Positions 45,382 through 55,609 of a DNA stretch of 64,000 nucleotides are shown here, piece after piece (within the stretch, counting starts at the first letter, position 1; each line of letters opens with the position of its first letter). Origin of the DNA: Thioclava pacifica DSM 10166 (GTDB taxonomy: Bacteria; Pseudomonadota; Alphaproteobacteria; Rhodobacterales; Rhodobacteraceae); NCBI RefSeq assembly GCF_000714535.1, contig NZ_AUND01000041.1:56719-120718 (forward strand), in the 5' to 3' direction. A program made the translations under genes and the position numbers. The notes beneath the pieces were generated by a model, which saw only the letters and a list, made by a program, of their open reading frames with translations, did not search any database and was not told where the DNA came from.

Positions 45382-48300
45382 TCAGAACTGGACCCGAAGC
45401 TGCGCGCGCAGCCCGACGCTGTGCACCTTGTCCGAGAACTGACCGGTGAGCCCGAGGGCCGCGCCGAGCTGACCTGCAGGGCTGGTCCCACCAAAGGTGA
45501 GGGGTTTGACATAGTTCACCCCCAGCGAAACCTCGCCGTAGGTACCAAGGTTGCCGCTGCGAACCTCTGATGACGTGCCGCCCCCGGTCGGGGCGAAGGT
45601 CGACACGATGTCAGGGCTGAAATCGTGGTAGACCTTGCCGGTGGCGAAGCTCGTGATTTTCGCCGCCTCGCCATTCACCGCATATACCTTCCGAAGCGTG
45701 GCCCCGACGAAGGCCACCCGACCGTCATGAGCCTGGGTGACGAGCGTGCCGTTGAGGTAGCTCAGCGACGAGCTTCCTGTGCGGCTCAGCCCCAGCCCGA
45801 GCAGAGATGTCACGCTCAACCCACGACTGAAGCTCTGGGTGAAGGAAACGTCGCCGGCGAGCGTCGTGGTGTTGAGCGCCGTCGAGGTACCCGGCGCAAA
45901 GAAGCTCGGGTCACTGAGGTCGAAATCGCTATGCACCTTGCGGAGTTGCAGGTTGAAGCCGAACCCGCCTTGTTGGCCCGCGAGGTAGACCCCCGCATAA
46001 GACTGGCTGAAGTCGGAGCGGGTCGTCGAGGTGAGCGTGCTTGTCAGGACAGTGGGGTCGGTCGCGTTGAGCCCGTAAACGCCCTGTGCCGTCGAGCCGT
46101 TGTTGATCCCTGCCATCGCGCCCCAGCGCAGGGCCATACCACCGTCGCTCTCGCCGCAACCCCAGTCGCCCCCGACCTGCAGCCCATTGTAGTGGACGCG
46201 GGTCTGCGACGGCTGGTTGGAGATGCCGTTCGATGTACTGGCCGTACCCTTGGCATAGCCACCGACGGCCCGAGCCCAGGCGCCGCTACACTGCCCTGCA
46301 CCTTCAGGCTGCGCGTCGAAGATCGGCGCGGGCCGGTCGATCACCACCCCCATCAAGCTCTGCACCACTGTAAGGCCGGTGATCGTCCCGCCAAGGGACG
46401 GGTTGACCTGCGCCACCACGCTGACGGCGGTCGGAGTGACCTCCTGGCTGGCGACAATCGCGCCGCTCGAAAGACCCGTGGCAGTGTAGCTCAGCTGATC
46501 GAGATTGGTGCCGCTGATAACCGTGATCGGCGTTCCCAGGGTGGGGGAGCCGATCAGGTTGTAGTTCATGGCCACCGCGCCCGTGCCGCCATTGAGCGAG
46601 AGACTATCGGCAGTGCCCGTGGTGAGGTCGACATCAAGGTTGACGGTGAGCGGCCCGCTGGTGGTCCCGCTCACGGCAAGTGCCTCGGTGGCCGCACCGT
46701 TCTGCATCGAAATCGTGCCACCGTTCAGGTCGCCACCGATCGTCGCCGAGGCGCCGGTCTCTAGCGCCAGCGTGCCGCCTGAGCTGGCGACATTGCCGGT
46801 GATCGTCGAGCCGTTGCCCAAGCTGATCGTGCTGGAGTTCGACACGACATTGCCGTTCCACGTTCCGGTGTTCGAGACAAACCCGGCATTCGACAGCAAA
46901 TCTCCATTCCAGGTGCCGCTGTTGGTGATCACCCCCGTTGCATAGTTGTTCACATCGGCGTTGTAGGTGCCCGCGTTATTCACCGTGCCTGAGTTGTTCA
47001 GCGCATCGGTCAACGTGCCGCCCGTCGCGATATTGATCGTTCCCCCGACAGTGTTGGTGACGTCTCCGTTGACCGTAAGATTGCCGGTGCTGCCGACACT
47101 CACCGTCCCGCCGTTGGTCAGTGCTCCGGTGGCGTCGGCCGCATCCACGAAGAGCGTGCCCCCTGTCAGCGTCACGCCCGCGCTGTCGGAAAGATTGGAA
47201 CCGGATGCGAGCGTCACAGTGCCGCCCGAGATCGACGTCGCGCCGCTGACGACGCCGCTGTTGGTGACCGTACCGCCAGCTACGCTGAGCGTTCCGCCGA
47301 TCGCGCCGGCGTTGCTGACGTTGCCGCCCGAGACCTCCAAGGGCCCGGCGATCGATCCTCCTGCGGCGATTGCCAGACCACCGGAGGTCACTGTGGTGCC
47401 GCCAGTATAGGTATTAGCACCCGACATCGTCAGGTCGGCACCAGCCACCTCAAGCGCTGTGATGCCACCGCCCGAGCCGTCTTCGATACACCCAGCAAAG
47501 CTCGTCGTGCCGCCGGCAACCGTCAGCGCCACGTTGCTCGCTGTGCCATTGGTCAGCACCCCACCAGCATCGCCCGAAAGCGCAGCGAAGGTCGTGGAGT
47601 TTCCGTTCACGTCGAGCGTGCCTGCCGCGCCGAGATTGGTCGCGGGCAGGTCGGTCGTCCCCGCGCCCATCCGGAAGGTGCCGTAATCGACCGACAGCAA
47701 TGTTGGTGTCCCGCTCACTCCGGAGAACGCGCCCACCACGGTGCCCGCAGAGGTCGCGGTGCCGATGTGAACCGCCGCGCCGTCAAAGCTCGCCGCCCCG
47801 GTCAGCGTCACCGTGTTGCCGTTCGTCGCCGCGATGGTGCCGCTGTTGCCGGAGCCGACGGTCATCCCGTTCGACAGCGTGAAGGTGCCATCGCCGACCA
47901 GCGTGGCGCCGTCACCGATGCTCACCCCGCCAGTCCCCAGCGCACTGCCGTTGCCTGCGATCAGGGTGGCGCCGCTCCCGATGGTCGTGCCGCCGCCGTA
48001 GGTGTTCGTGCCGGTCAGAATGCTGGTGCCGGAAAACGCCGTCACGCCAGCACCCGCGCCGGTCAGGTTGGCGGCGACGAGAGCGTCGCCGAGCTGCAGC
48101 GCGGTCGCACTATTGGCTGTCATCTCGAGCGTGCCGTTCTGCAGCGTGCCGCTCCCCTGAACGGTGCCCGAGACGACCGTGACGCTGTAGCCGCCGAGAT
48201 CCATCACCGAGCCGCTGCCGTCGACCACAAACTGGTTACCGATCGCCGCAGCGTTGCCGAGTGTCAGCGACCCGCCGCTCACGGTGGTAAGGCCGGTGTA

Positions 48301-50019
48301 ACCATTGGCCCCCGCAAGCACGAAGTTGCCGGCACCGGTCTTGGTCAGCGCGATCTGCGCCGTGCCGTCGTTGATGGTGCCACCGAAGGTGCTGCCGGCG
48401 CTGTCGTCGACCGTCAGCGTGACGTTGGTCGTGCCGCCGTTGGTGATGACCCCGTTGGCGTTGCCCGAAAGCCCGGCGAAGGTGACCGCATGGCCGTTGA
48501 CATCGAGCGTGGCGCTCGCGGCGCCGCTTCCGACGACGGTGACCGGCAGGTCGAACTTCGTCCCGCCCCCGTCCGTCGCGCCGATCTGCAGGGTGCCGTA
48601 ATCGACGCTGATCGAAGAAGAGGCATCGCTGGTGAGACTCGAGAAGGCCGTGACCACGGTGCCATCAGCGGTACCCAGGCCGTTGCTGACACCGATGTGG
48701 AGATTGGCACCGCTAAGATTGATCGCTCCGCTCAGGGCCAGCTCCGAACCGGTCACCGCGCCGATGATGCCGGTCTGGCCCGAGGCGACGTTGATGGCGT
48801 TGCCGAGGCTGACGGATCCGGTGCCGATCAGCGCCGAACCACCGGTGATGGTGACCCCGCCGGTGCCCAGCGCCTTGTCGCTGCCGACGAACACCGTGCC
48901 GTTGGTGAGCGTCGTGCCCCCGCGATAGGTGCTGGCGCCGTTCAGCGTCAGTGCGTTCGAACCGGTCCGGATCTCGACCGAACCGTTGCCGGTGATCGCG
49001 TTCGAGAGCGTCGCGCTGTTGCCAGTCTGGTCGATCAGCAGGCTGCCACCACCGTTAATGCCGATATTGCCGGTAAGCGTGCCGGTGGCCCCTTCGGTCA
49101 GGGTGTTGGCACCGCCGGTAAAGTTGATCGCGTCGGCGCGGGTGACCCCATCGCCACTCAAGCCACCGCTGATCGAGCCGTTATTGACGATCGTCAAACC
49201 GCTGCCTGCGACCCCCACGCCACCTGCGCCAGGCTGGCTCGACCCATGATAGGTTCCACCCGTTCCACCAGTTCCGCCGTTACCGCCCTGAATTGTGCCG
49301 GAGTTTGCGAGAGACCCCGTGCCAGCGAAAACGACGCCTGCGCCGCCAGCGCCACCGTTACCGCCAGGCAGGTCGCCGCCTTTGTACGTGGAACTGTTGC
49401 CGCCGTTTCCGCCCGCACCGCCGGTGATGGAAGTGGTGTTCGTTCCGCCCGCGCCCATGATGAATACGCCGAAGCCGCCGCCGCCGCCGCCGCCACCACC
49501 GCCGATGCCGTTGGAATTCCCGCCACGTCCGCCATTGCCGCCTTGCACCGGCCCCGCGAGCGGGAAAGTTGTCGACACGGCGCCAAACGCTCCGCCGCCG
49601 CCGCCGCCGCCGCCGGAGCTGGCCCCGCCATTGCTCCCGTTGCTTCCGTCGCCGCCGACACCGCCTACCGCGGCCGCGCCGCCAGCGCCGCCAGCGCCAC
49701 CGCCTGCGCTCATCGAGGTCCCGCCGGACCCGCCCGCACCGCCGGTAATCCCGGCGCTGCCGCCACCGCCGCCCGTGCCGATGTTGATAAACCGGGTTCC
49801 GTTGCCGCCGTCAGTCGCGGTGCCGGTCGTCAAATCCGGCGATCCACCAGCGCCCCCATAGCCGCCATTACCGCCAGTGCCCCCCACCTGAGCGGCGTAT
49901 ACTTCGCCCGAAAGAAAGTTCAGCGCCAACAAAAGCGCCGAGGTTCCCCACAGCAGCGTCTTTCTCGATTTGAGAATATCCTGCGTCACGCGCACAGACC
50001 AGCGCGGCTCATTTCCCAT
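45382..50019 (-). CDS. Giant autotransporter with poly-Gly N-terminal region and passenger repeats
   Basis: A 1545-residue surface protein. The extended signal peptide has the ESPR-like form (RKTLLWGTSALLLALNFLSGEVYAA, about 20-43). Residues about 44-290 are extremely Gly-rich (GGNGG, GGAGG repeats with runs of up to ten Gly), similar in composition to mycobacterial PE_PGRS tracts. Then autotransporter-associated beta-strand repeats (TYRGGTTLTNGTVFVG, TYGGGTTIGSG) and Ser/Thr/Asn-rich repeats build a beta-helix passenger to about 1200. The final about 270 residues are an autotransporter barrel ending RAQLRVQF. ATG 50019 is preferred, with AAGGGG upstream; TTG 50058 is possible. Function is probably adhesion or aggregation. 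Confidence 0.9.
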   Translation of the reverse strand: MGNEPRWSVRVTQDILKSRKTLLWGTSALLLALNFLSGEVYAAQVGGTGGNGGYGGAGGSPDLTTGTATDGGNGTRFINIGTGGGGGSAGITGGAGGSGGTSMSAGGGAGGAGGAAAVGGVGGDGSNGSNGGASSGGGGGGGGAFGAVSTTFPLAGPVQGGNGGRGGNSNGIGGGGGGGGGGFGVFIMGAGGTNTTSITGGAGGNGGNSSTYKGGDLPGGNGGAGGAGVVFAGTGSLANSGTIQGGNGGTGGTGGTYHGSSQPGAGGVGVAGSGLTIVNNGSISGGLSGDGVTRADAINFTGGANTLTEGATGTLTGNIGINGGGSLLIDQTGNSATLSNAITGNGSVEIRTGSNALTLNGASTYRGGTTLTNGTVFVGSDKALGTGGVTITGGSALIGTGSVSLGNAINVASGQTGIIGAVTGSELALSGAINLSGANLHIGVSNGLGTADGTVVTAFSSLTSDASSSISVDYGTLQIGATDGGGTKFDLPVTVVGSGAASATLDVNGHAVTFAGLSGNANGVITNGGTTNVTLTVDDSAGSTFGGTINDGTAQIALTKTGAGNFVLAGANGYTGLTTVSGGSLTLGNAAAIGNQFVVDGSGSVMDLGGYSVTVVSGTVQGSGTLQNGTLEMTANSATALQLGDALVAANLTGAGAGVTAFSGTSILTGTNTYGGGTTIGSGATLIAGNGSALGTGGVSIGDGATLVGDGTFTLSNGMTVGSGNSGTIAATNGNTVTLTGAASFDGAAVHIGTATSAGTVVGAFSGVSGTPTLLSVDYGTFRMGAGTTDLPATNLGAAGTLDVNGNSTTFAALSGDAGGVLTNGTASNVALTVAGGTTSFAGCIEDGSGGGITALEVAGADLTMSGANTYTGGTTVTSGGLAIAAGGSIAGPLEVSGGNVSNAGAIGGTLSVAGGTVTNSGVVSGATSISGGTVTLASGSNLSDSAGVTLTGGTLFVDAADATGALTNGGTVSVGSTGNLTVNGDVTNTVGGTINIATGGTLTDALNNSGTVNNAGTYNADVNNYATGVITNSGTWNGDLLSNAGFVSNTGTWNGNVVSNSSTISLGNGSTITGNVASSGGTLALETGASATIGGDLNGGTISMQNGAATEALAVSGTTSGPLTVNLDVDLTTGTADSLSLNGGTGAVAMNYNLIGSPTLGTPITVISGTNLDQLSYTATGLSSGAIVASQEVTPTAVSVVAQVNPSLGGTITGLTVVQSLMGVVIDRPAPIFDAQPEGAGQCSGAWARAVGGYAKGTASTSNGISNQPSQTRVHYNGLQVGGDWGCGESDGGMALRWGAMAGINNGSTAQGVYGLNATDPTVLTSTLTSTTRSDFSQSYAGVYLAGQQGGFGFNLQLRKVHSDFDLSDPSFFAPGTSTALNTTTLAGDVSFTQSFSRGLSVTSLLGLGLSRTGSSSLSYLNGTLVTQAHDGRVAFVGATLRKVYAVNGEAAKITSFATGKVYHDFSPDIVSTFAPTGGGTSSEVRSGNLGTYGEVSLGVNYVKPLTFGGTSPAGQLGAALGLTGQFSDKVHSVGLRAQLRVQF

Positions 50020-50565
50020 CCCACTTGTCCCCTTGGAAACATTGCCATTTTTCGACAACTTCGGGCCAAGGAATGCATCATCTCGACGCGATCGTCCGAT
50101 AAAGCTTTCTAAACATTACGTGATATTGACGAAGCTTCGGACGTTGCCGGCCTATCGGCGCAGCGCGGCAAACGCTGCCCGATCCACGCTGGGAAGCTTA
50201 GAGCAATTCCGTCCGGATCCTTTCGCCTGTGACCGCCCCCACACCACAGGCGTCGCCGAGCAATGATCCGAGCGGCAACGGTAAGACACTGCATGCCGCA
50301 GATAGAGGACGAACCCAGCAATCCCGGCAGGGAGCTCCACCACAACCACGCAAGTGTCGCCATACGGGGCGGCCGATCCGGCAATCGCCTCGAGAAAGCG
50401 GGCTAAACCGGTGAAGCGCTCAATGAGCCCATCGTTGGCATCTGGATGAGGGGCGGCTTCAACGCCTACTCCCGCCGCCCCTCAGGGATGCTAGAGGCTT
50501 GGGGTCTACCGACGCCGAAGAAACCTCGTGACACCGAAACCTCCGTCGCACCGCCCGACCATCAC
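50020..50565. other. 546-base gap between autotransporter and ttrA
   Basis: No gene with credible start and composition is seen. It contains the autotransporter promoter side and, at 50447-50484, a strong hairpin downstream of ttrA. A minus-strand frame around 50180-50380 looks weakly like a broken coding sequence but lacks any domain I can name. Confidence 0.4.
50447..50484 (-). terminator. Hairpin downstream of ttrA
   Basis: A perfect 11-bp GC-rich stem, TGAGGGGCGGC (50447-50457) and GCCGCCCCTCA (50474-50484), with a 16-base loop, 82 bases after the ttrA stop on the minus strand. There is no U-tract, so it may block exonucleases or act as a rho-dependent end. Confidence 0.5.
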
Positions 50566-53500
50566 CTAGCCGATCCGTTCGATCCGCGCGGGCAGCCCCT
50601 GACGCACCGCCGTCCCCGAAACCGGATCGACCCAGACCCCGGACTTCTCACGGGTGGGGTCCACCATGCCGAGGTCATTGAGCAGCACGCCAGCAGCCAG
50701 ACGCGAGTCCGCGGGCCAGGTCTCGCCGTCGATGGTGATGTCGCGGGCCCCGAAGCCGCGATGGCCGAACCCGTGTTCGATCGCCACCGTATTCGGCGCC
50801 ACGCCATCGCGCACGACCGCGACACTCTCCAACACACCACCCGGCGTCGTCAGACGGACCATATCGCCGTTCTTGATCCCATGCGCGGCGGCCAGCTCAG
50901 CCCCCACGTTCACCGGATTTGCAGCGACGATCCGCAGCAGCGCCTTCGCCCCGACCGAGTAAGAGTTCTGCAAAGGCGATTTGAAGCTCATGACCTTCAC
51001 CGGCCATTCGGCCTCGGGGTAGTGATCGCTGACCTTGGTGCCGTCCGCGAACTCCGCCTCGCGCCAGGTCGGGCAACCGGGCATGTGGCGCCCCGTCGTA
51101 GCATGACGGAAGCTGCCCAAACCCTCGTTCCAGACCAGCATCGGCTCGCTGAACTGATGGGTCGCCTCGTCGCCCGCATAGGCGTGCTCGATATTCTCGT
51201 AGCGCCCGCCTTTGGCATAGATCGTCGCGGCCTTGCGCCATTCCTCGGGCTTGAGCACCGCTTTCAGATCGTCGGCAATGCGCGCGACATTCGACAGCGC
51301 AATGTCCTCATCTGTCGCATCACCCACCGGTTGACCCAGCATCGCCACGTTGGCCGCGCCGCGAATGTAGAAATCCTCGGCCCGATTCAACGGGTGCAGG
51401 TTGCCCTCGGCATCCGGGATCGCGTTATCGCCGAAGCCGGGCAGACCCATTTTCTTGGCCGTGGCGATCAGGAAAGTTTCCATCCCGACACGCTCGCCTT
51501 CGGCATTCTTCTCCATCTTCGGCTCGATCACCGGCCAACGCGCGGTGGTGGCCTTGGTCCAGACACCGCCCCACGGCTTGGCGAAGCCCCAGGTCTCATA
51601 CATCACCGAATCCGGCACGATGTAATCGGCGATCGAGGAGCTCTCATTGATGAACGGGTCGATCGAGATGATCAGCGGGACCACTTTCGGGTCTTTCAGC
51701 TTGTCGACCAGATGGGCGATCCCGGGCACCCCGTAGACCGGGTTCGTATTACGGAACACCAGAGCCTCGGCGTGATAGGGATAGCCATTGGCGAGCGAGC
51801 TGATCCATTCGGTCGCGAGGCCGGGCGCGTTGGGATACCACGGCCCATCCGCCGGGAAGGGTTTCCCCGCAGCTTTCTTCGTCTTGAATTCGGTCGTTTT
51901 CTCATAGGGAACGTTGCGCCCGAACGGCAGACCCTTGGCCTTCACCATGCCCGGGAATTTCGCGACGTCGTAGGCGGGGCCCTTGTTGTCGGGGAACCAG
52001 CCGCCAGCGATCATCGTGCCGCCCTTCCAGTTCAGGTTGCCGATCAGCGTGTTCAGCATCACCAGCGAATAGGCGTTGTAGAAGCCAGAGCCCCCCATCA
52101 TGCCGCCATGGCTGTTCACCGCAGCCTTGCGGCCATGGCTGGTGAACTCCTTCGCGAGGCCGACCAGGGTGTCGGCCGGGATGCCGCAATCGGCCGAATA
52201 CGCGTCGATCGTCTTGCGCATCGCCTCGTCGCGCAGCAGCGTCAGTGCGGTTTTGACCGCGACCGGCCCTTGCGCCGTCTCTGCCACCCCCTCGAAGAAG
52301 AGCGGGGCCGGGGCACCCGCCACGGGGGTCGGGCCCGCATCCGAAGCGATCATGTAGGGATCGGCCTCCGAATAGGCCTCGCCCGCAATCTCGAGCCCCA
52401 TGTCGGAGCCGCGCAGGCAATGGCCGTAGCGCTTGTGACCGGCCTCGACGATCACCAGATGGGTCGCGTTCGACCAGTTCGCCTCGCCCGCCGCCTTGGC
52501 CGCTTCAGCGCCCGGTTGCGACAGGTAGGCATGGTCGATGCGGTCGTTCTCGAACATCCAGCGCATCATCGCCATCGCCATCGCACCATCGGTGCCGGGC
52601 TTGATCGGCACCCATTTCGAGCGCTCGCCCGAAGGCGCGTTCTGTGCGTTGTTCAGGATCGGGTCGATCACCACATAGCTCAGGTTCTCGTCGGTCCGGG
52701 CCTTGGCGATCAGGTTTCCGACGCGCTTGAACGGGTTGCCCGCATTGCCCGGCGCGGTGCCGGCGAAGATGATGAACTCGGCATTCAGGAAGTCGGGCTT
52801 CGCGTGCGGCATCGCCTTGAAGTCACCGAACATCGCCCCCGAGCCCGAGCGATAGGCCCCGCCGCAATAGCTGCCGTGACGGGTGAAGTTGTTCGACCCG
52901 AAGCTCTGCTTGAGCCAGCGCAGCACGAAGTTGTCGCGCCCGTCATCCACGCAGTTCATCCAGACCAGCCGGTTTGCGCGCGGACCGAATTCGGGCGCCC
53001 CGGGCACCGCCGGGGTCTCAAGATCGCGGATCTCGCGCAGACCCGCCACATTCCCTTCGCCAAAGAGGTTGCCGCCTTCGACCACCTCCTCGACGAGCTG
53101 TTCGAAGCTGATCGCCTCCCATTTGCCCGACCCGCGCGGACCGACCCGCTTGAGCGGCTTGAGCACCCGGCGCGGATTGTCGACCTGTTGCAGCACCGCG
53201 TTGCCGCGCCCGCAGGCGGTCGAGCGATTGGCCAGCCCGTTGCCCTTACCCGCCTGCGCCATCGCCGCGAAGCTCTCGGCGACCGAGCTCTCATAGGGGA
53301 TGAACGGATCGGTGGACATCGGCGAATAGGGGTTGCCGGTGACCCGCAGAACCTTGTTGTTCTTCTTGTCGACGCGCACGCGCACGCCACACATCGTCGT
53401 GCAGCCGATGCACATCGTATAGCTCATCGCCTGGTCGGGATTGGGGATGACATCGCCGGTCAGCGGATCAACGCTGTATTCAGGCGGCAACGAGTTGCCA

Positions 53501-53640
53501 GTGACATGTTCGTTGCGCGGCACATCGCCGGACCATTTGCCCTTGGCGATTTTCTTCACGGTGCCGGCATAGCCGACGCCGAACGTGCCCAATGCGCCAG
53601 CTGCGGCTGCACCCTTGAGGATATTGCGACGGTTGGTCAT
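50566..53640 (-). CDS. ttrA: Tetrathionate reductase catalytic subunit A (molybdopterin)
   Basis: A 1024-residue bis-MGD molybdoenzyme, the length of known TtrA. A Tat signal opens it (MTNRRNILKGAAAAGALG, RRNILK), so the folded enzyme is exported to the periplasmic side. The N-terminal iron-sulfur motif is CIGCTTMCGVRVRVD with a later STACGRGN, and the molybdenum ligand region HGSYCGGAYRSG supplies a Cys. The C-terminal molydopterin-dinucleotide domain (about 890-1000) has ALLRIVAANPVNVGAELAAAHGI. It accepts electrons through TtrB from the quinol-oxidising TtrC and reduces tetrathionate to thiosulfate. It is last in ttrSRBCA, 12 bases after ttrC. A related polysulfide or arsenate reductase is the main alternative, but the ttrRS neighbours settle the call. 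Confidence 0.9.
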   Translation of the reverse strand: MTNRRNILKGAAAAGALGTFGVGYAGTVKKIAKGKWSGDVPRNEHVTGNSLPPEYSVDPLTGDVIPNPDQAMSYTMCIGCTTMCGVRVRVDKKNNKVLRVTGNPYSPMSTDPFIPYESSVAESFAAMAQAGKGNGLANRSTACGRGNAVLQQVDNPRRVLKPLKRVGPRGSGKWEAISFEQLVEEVVEGGNLFGEGNVAGLREIRDLETPAVPGAPEFGPRANRLVWMNCVDDGRDNFVLRWLKQSFGSNNFTRHGSYCGGAYRSGSGAMFGDFKAMPHAKPDFLNAEFIIFAGTAPGNAGNPFKRVGNLIAKARTDENLSYVVIDPILNNAQNAPSGERSKWVPIKPGTDGAMAMAMMRWMFENDRIDHAYLSQPGAEAAKAAGEANWSNATHLVIVEAGHKRYGHCLRGSDMGLEIAGEAYSEADPYMIASDAGPTPVAGAPAPLFFEGVAETAQGPVAVKTALTLLRDEAMRKTIDAYSADCGIPADTLVGLAKEFTSHGRKAAVNSHGGMMGGSGFYNAYSLVMLNTLIGNLNWKGGTMIAGGWFPDNKGPAYDVAKFPGMVKAKGLPFGRNVPYEKTTEFKTKKAAGKPFPADGPWYPNAPGLATEWISSLANGYPYHAEALVFRNTNPVYGVPGIAHLVDKLKDPKVVPLIISIDPFINESSSIADYIVPDSVMYETWGFAKPWGGVWTKATTARWPVIEPKMEKNAEGERVGMETFLIATAKKMGLPGFGDNAIPDAEGNLHPLNRAEDFYIRGAANVAMLGQPVGDATDEDIALSNVARIADDLKAVLKPEEWRKAATIYAKGGRYENIEHAYAGDEATHQFSEPMLVWNEGLGSFRHATTGRHMPGCPTWREAEFADGTKVSDHYPEAEWPVKVMSFKSPLQNSYSVGAKALLRIVAANPVNVGAELAAAHGIKNGDMVRLTTPGGVLESVAVVRDGVAPNTVAIEHGFGHRGFGARDITIDGETWPADSRLAAGVLLNDLGMVDPTREKSGVWVDPVSGTAVRQGLPARIERIG

Positions 53641-53652
53641 GTGAGTCTCTCC

Positions 53653-54765
53653 TCAGATCGAACGGGCCGGACGCGGGGCACCAGCGCTGCGACGCGGCAG
53701 CCCGGCCTCGGTCCAGGGCATGAAGGTGGTGTAGGCGATGAGCAGGAAGAGCCAGAGCCCGAAGGTTCCAATCACTCCCAACAGTCCGGCAACACCGGTG
53801 GGCATCAGCGCGTCGTAAAGACCCGACCCCACCTTCGGCACGGCCTGTCCGCCCATGAAGACGGTCCAACGGAACATCCAGGCGGCATGGATCGCGATCA
53901 GCCCGGTCAGCCAGCCGGTATGCGCAGGCTGGATCAGTGCGATCACGAAGGGCACCGCGATCGCGAGACCACCCCAGATCGCAATCATCCGCCAGACCGT
54001 GAACCCCGCGACCGAGGTCAGCGCTTCGGTATGGGCCGAAGAGAGCCCCGAGCGTGCCAGCGTGAACCAGATCGCACCGAGCCCACCCACAACGGCCAAG
54101 GCAAAAACAAGTTGGCGATTGAGCCGCACCTCAAGCGTCTTGGAATGGTCGAGGACGCGTTCGAGCATCAGCATCATGCCCAGCGCACCGACAAACCCGG
54201 TCGCCGCGAATTGCAGGGGCAGCAGCGGCGTATTCCACAACGGGCGCGCGCGGACGATCATCACTTCCATGCCGGTATAGGTCAGGATCCCGAGCGCGGC
54301 GGCGCCGGTGATCAGCCCGAGGGGGATAACGAACCAGTTCGTTTCGCCGCCAAGCGCGAGCCAGCGAAAGACCCAAGCGAAACGCCAGTTTTCCTGCCCC
54401 ATCGCATGGAGCGCGGGCCGATGCAGCGCCCAGGCGAAAGCGATCACGCCACCGACATAGACCGGCACGATCCAGGCGCCCCAAGCCATCCAGGAGGTCG
54501 TGTGGGTATAGGCGTAGAACTCCCAGAAGCGGAACGGCTGGTGCAGGTCGGCCAGAAGCGCGATCGGCGCGGTGATCCCGGTGGTCACCGCGACCATCAA
54601 GGCCAGCCGCGCGCGCGGCAGCCCGTCCTCATTGCCCAGCACGAAAGTCGGGAGCGCCATCAGGAACGCCGTGGTCGAGATCGCGATCAGAAAGAAATAC
54701 TGCACGGCCCATGGCAGCCACGCGGCATCATGGACGGCGCCGACAAGTTCATGAATCTCCATCAC
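53653..54765 (-). CDS. ttrC: Tetrathionate reductase membrane subunit C (NrfD family)
   Basis: A 370-residue integral membrane protein of the NrfD/PsrC family with about nine predicted membrane helices (for example AVQYFFLIAISTTAFLMALP, ITAPIALLADLHQPFRFWEFY). It anchors the complex in the inner membrane and oxidises quinol, passing electrons to the iron-sulfur subunit. Its ATG overlaps the ttrB stop by 4 bases and ttrA follows 12 bases later. The PFRFWEF segment near helix 2-3 is a conserved NrfD quinone-site region. Confidence 0.9.
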   Translation of the reverse strand: MMEIHELVGAVHDAAWLPWAVQYFFLIAISTTAFLMALPTFVLGNEDGLPRARLALMVAVTTGITAPIALLADLHQPFRFWEFYAYTHTTSWMAWGAWIVPVYVGGVIAFAWALHRPALHAMGQENWRFAWVFRWLALGGETNWFVIPLGLITGAAALGILTYTGMEVMIVRARPLWNTPLLPLQFAATGFVGALGMMLMLERVLDHSKTLEVRLNRQLVFALAVVGGLGAIWFTLARSGLSSAHTEALTSVAGFTVWRMIAIWGGLAIAVPFVIALIQPAHTGWLTGLIAIHAAWMFRWTVFMGGQAVPKVGSGLYDALMPTGVAGLLGVIGTFGLWLFLLIAYTTFMPWTEAGLPRRSAGAPRPARSI

Positions 54766-55538
54766 AGACTCTCCTCATGATGGGTGTTGGAAGTCAGGGG
54801 CGGGTGATAGGCGGCCTCACCGGCGACACGGCCGTCGAGCGCTTCGTCGAGCCCGATGTAATAGACGTTCGGATTGGTGTGCATTTCGGGACGCAACACC
54901 GAGACCTCGTTATCCCGCAGCATCCGCGACACCTCGCTGTCGGGATCGTTGAGATCGCCGAAATTGCGCGCCCCGCCGACGCAGGTCTCCACGCAGGCTG
55001 GCAAAAGCCCCTCTTGCGTGCGGTGATAGCAGAAGGTGCATTTGTCCGCCGTCTGCGTCTCGTGATTGATGAAGCGCGCGTCATAGGGGCAGGCCTGAAC
55101 GCAATAGGCACAGCCAACGCAGCGGCTCGCATCGACCAAAACCTCGCCGTTTTCGGCCTTGAAGGTCGCCTCGACCGGGCAGACCGGCACGCAGGGCGGA
55201 TCATCGCAATGGTTGCAAAGGCGCGGCAGCATGACCATCGCAGGATCCTGCCGGTCCTTGAGCACCTCGTAGACGCTGACATGGGTGCGGAAGGAATCTT
55301 CCGGCACATCGTTTTCCATGATGCAGGCGACGGTGCAGGCCTGGCAGCCGATGCATTTGCGCAGATCGACAACCATGCCCCAGTGAACGGTATGACCATC
55401 CTTCGTCTTGACGGCGCTTTCGGGGCCTCCGGTGGCGATCTCGGACGCGGAAGCCTCTGTCACTCCGGCGATCGAGGCTGCTGCGCCGATGGTCACCCGG
55501 CCGATCGCGCCCAGAAAACCGCGGCGGTTCGTATCCAT
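54762..55538 (-). CDS. ttrB: Tetrathionate reductase iron-sulfur subunit B
   Basis: A 258-residue ferredoxin-like protein with a Tat signal (MDTNRRGFLGAIGRVTIGA). Four cysteine clusters, CIGCQACTVAC, CNHCDDPPCVPVCP, CVGCAYCVQACPY and CTFC...CVETC, should hold four [4Fe-4S] centres that wire TtrC to TtrA. AAAGGATC precedes the start. It is the first structural gene, with 121 bases between it and ttrR that contain an inverted repeat. Confidence 0.93.
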   Translation of the reverse strand: MDTNRRGFLGAIGRVTIGAAASIAGVTEASASEIATGGPESAVKTKDGHTVHWGMVVDLRKCIGCQACTVACIMENDVPEDSFRTHVSVYEVLKDRQDPAMVMLPRLCNHCDDPPCVPVCPVEATFKAENGEVLVDASRCVGCAYCVQACPYDARFINHETQTADKCTFCYHRTQEGLLPACVETCVGGARNFGDLNDPDSEVSRMLRDNEVSVLRPEMHTNPNVYYIGLDEALDGRVAGEAAYHPPLTSNTHHEESL

Positions 55539-55609
55539 GGCCAGATCCTTTCCTATTCGATCGGCCAGAAGATACGTCCGCCACCATGCGAGCGGAATCG
55601 GAGGAAACC

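Noticed and set aside
47767..50112. A 781-codon plus-strand frame opposite the Gly-rich autotransporter
   Set aside because: Composition follows from reading GC-rich repeats in reverse; the minus-strand frame has signal, passenger and barrel.
50109..50384. Possible acetyltransferase or transposase remnant on the minus strand
   Set aside because: No recognisable motif, no terminal inverted repeats, and no ribosome site.
50446..54780. A 1444-codon open frame on the plus strand opposite ttrA and ttrC
   Set aside because: Arg/His/Pro-rich shadow of the real minus-strand genes, with no family motifs or ribosome site.
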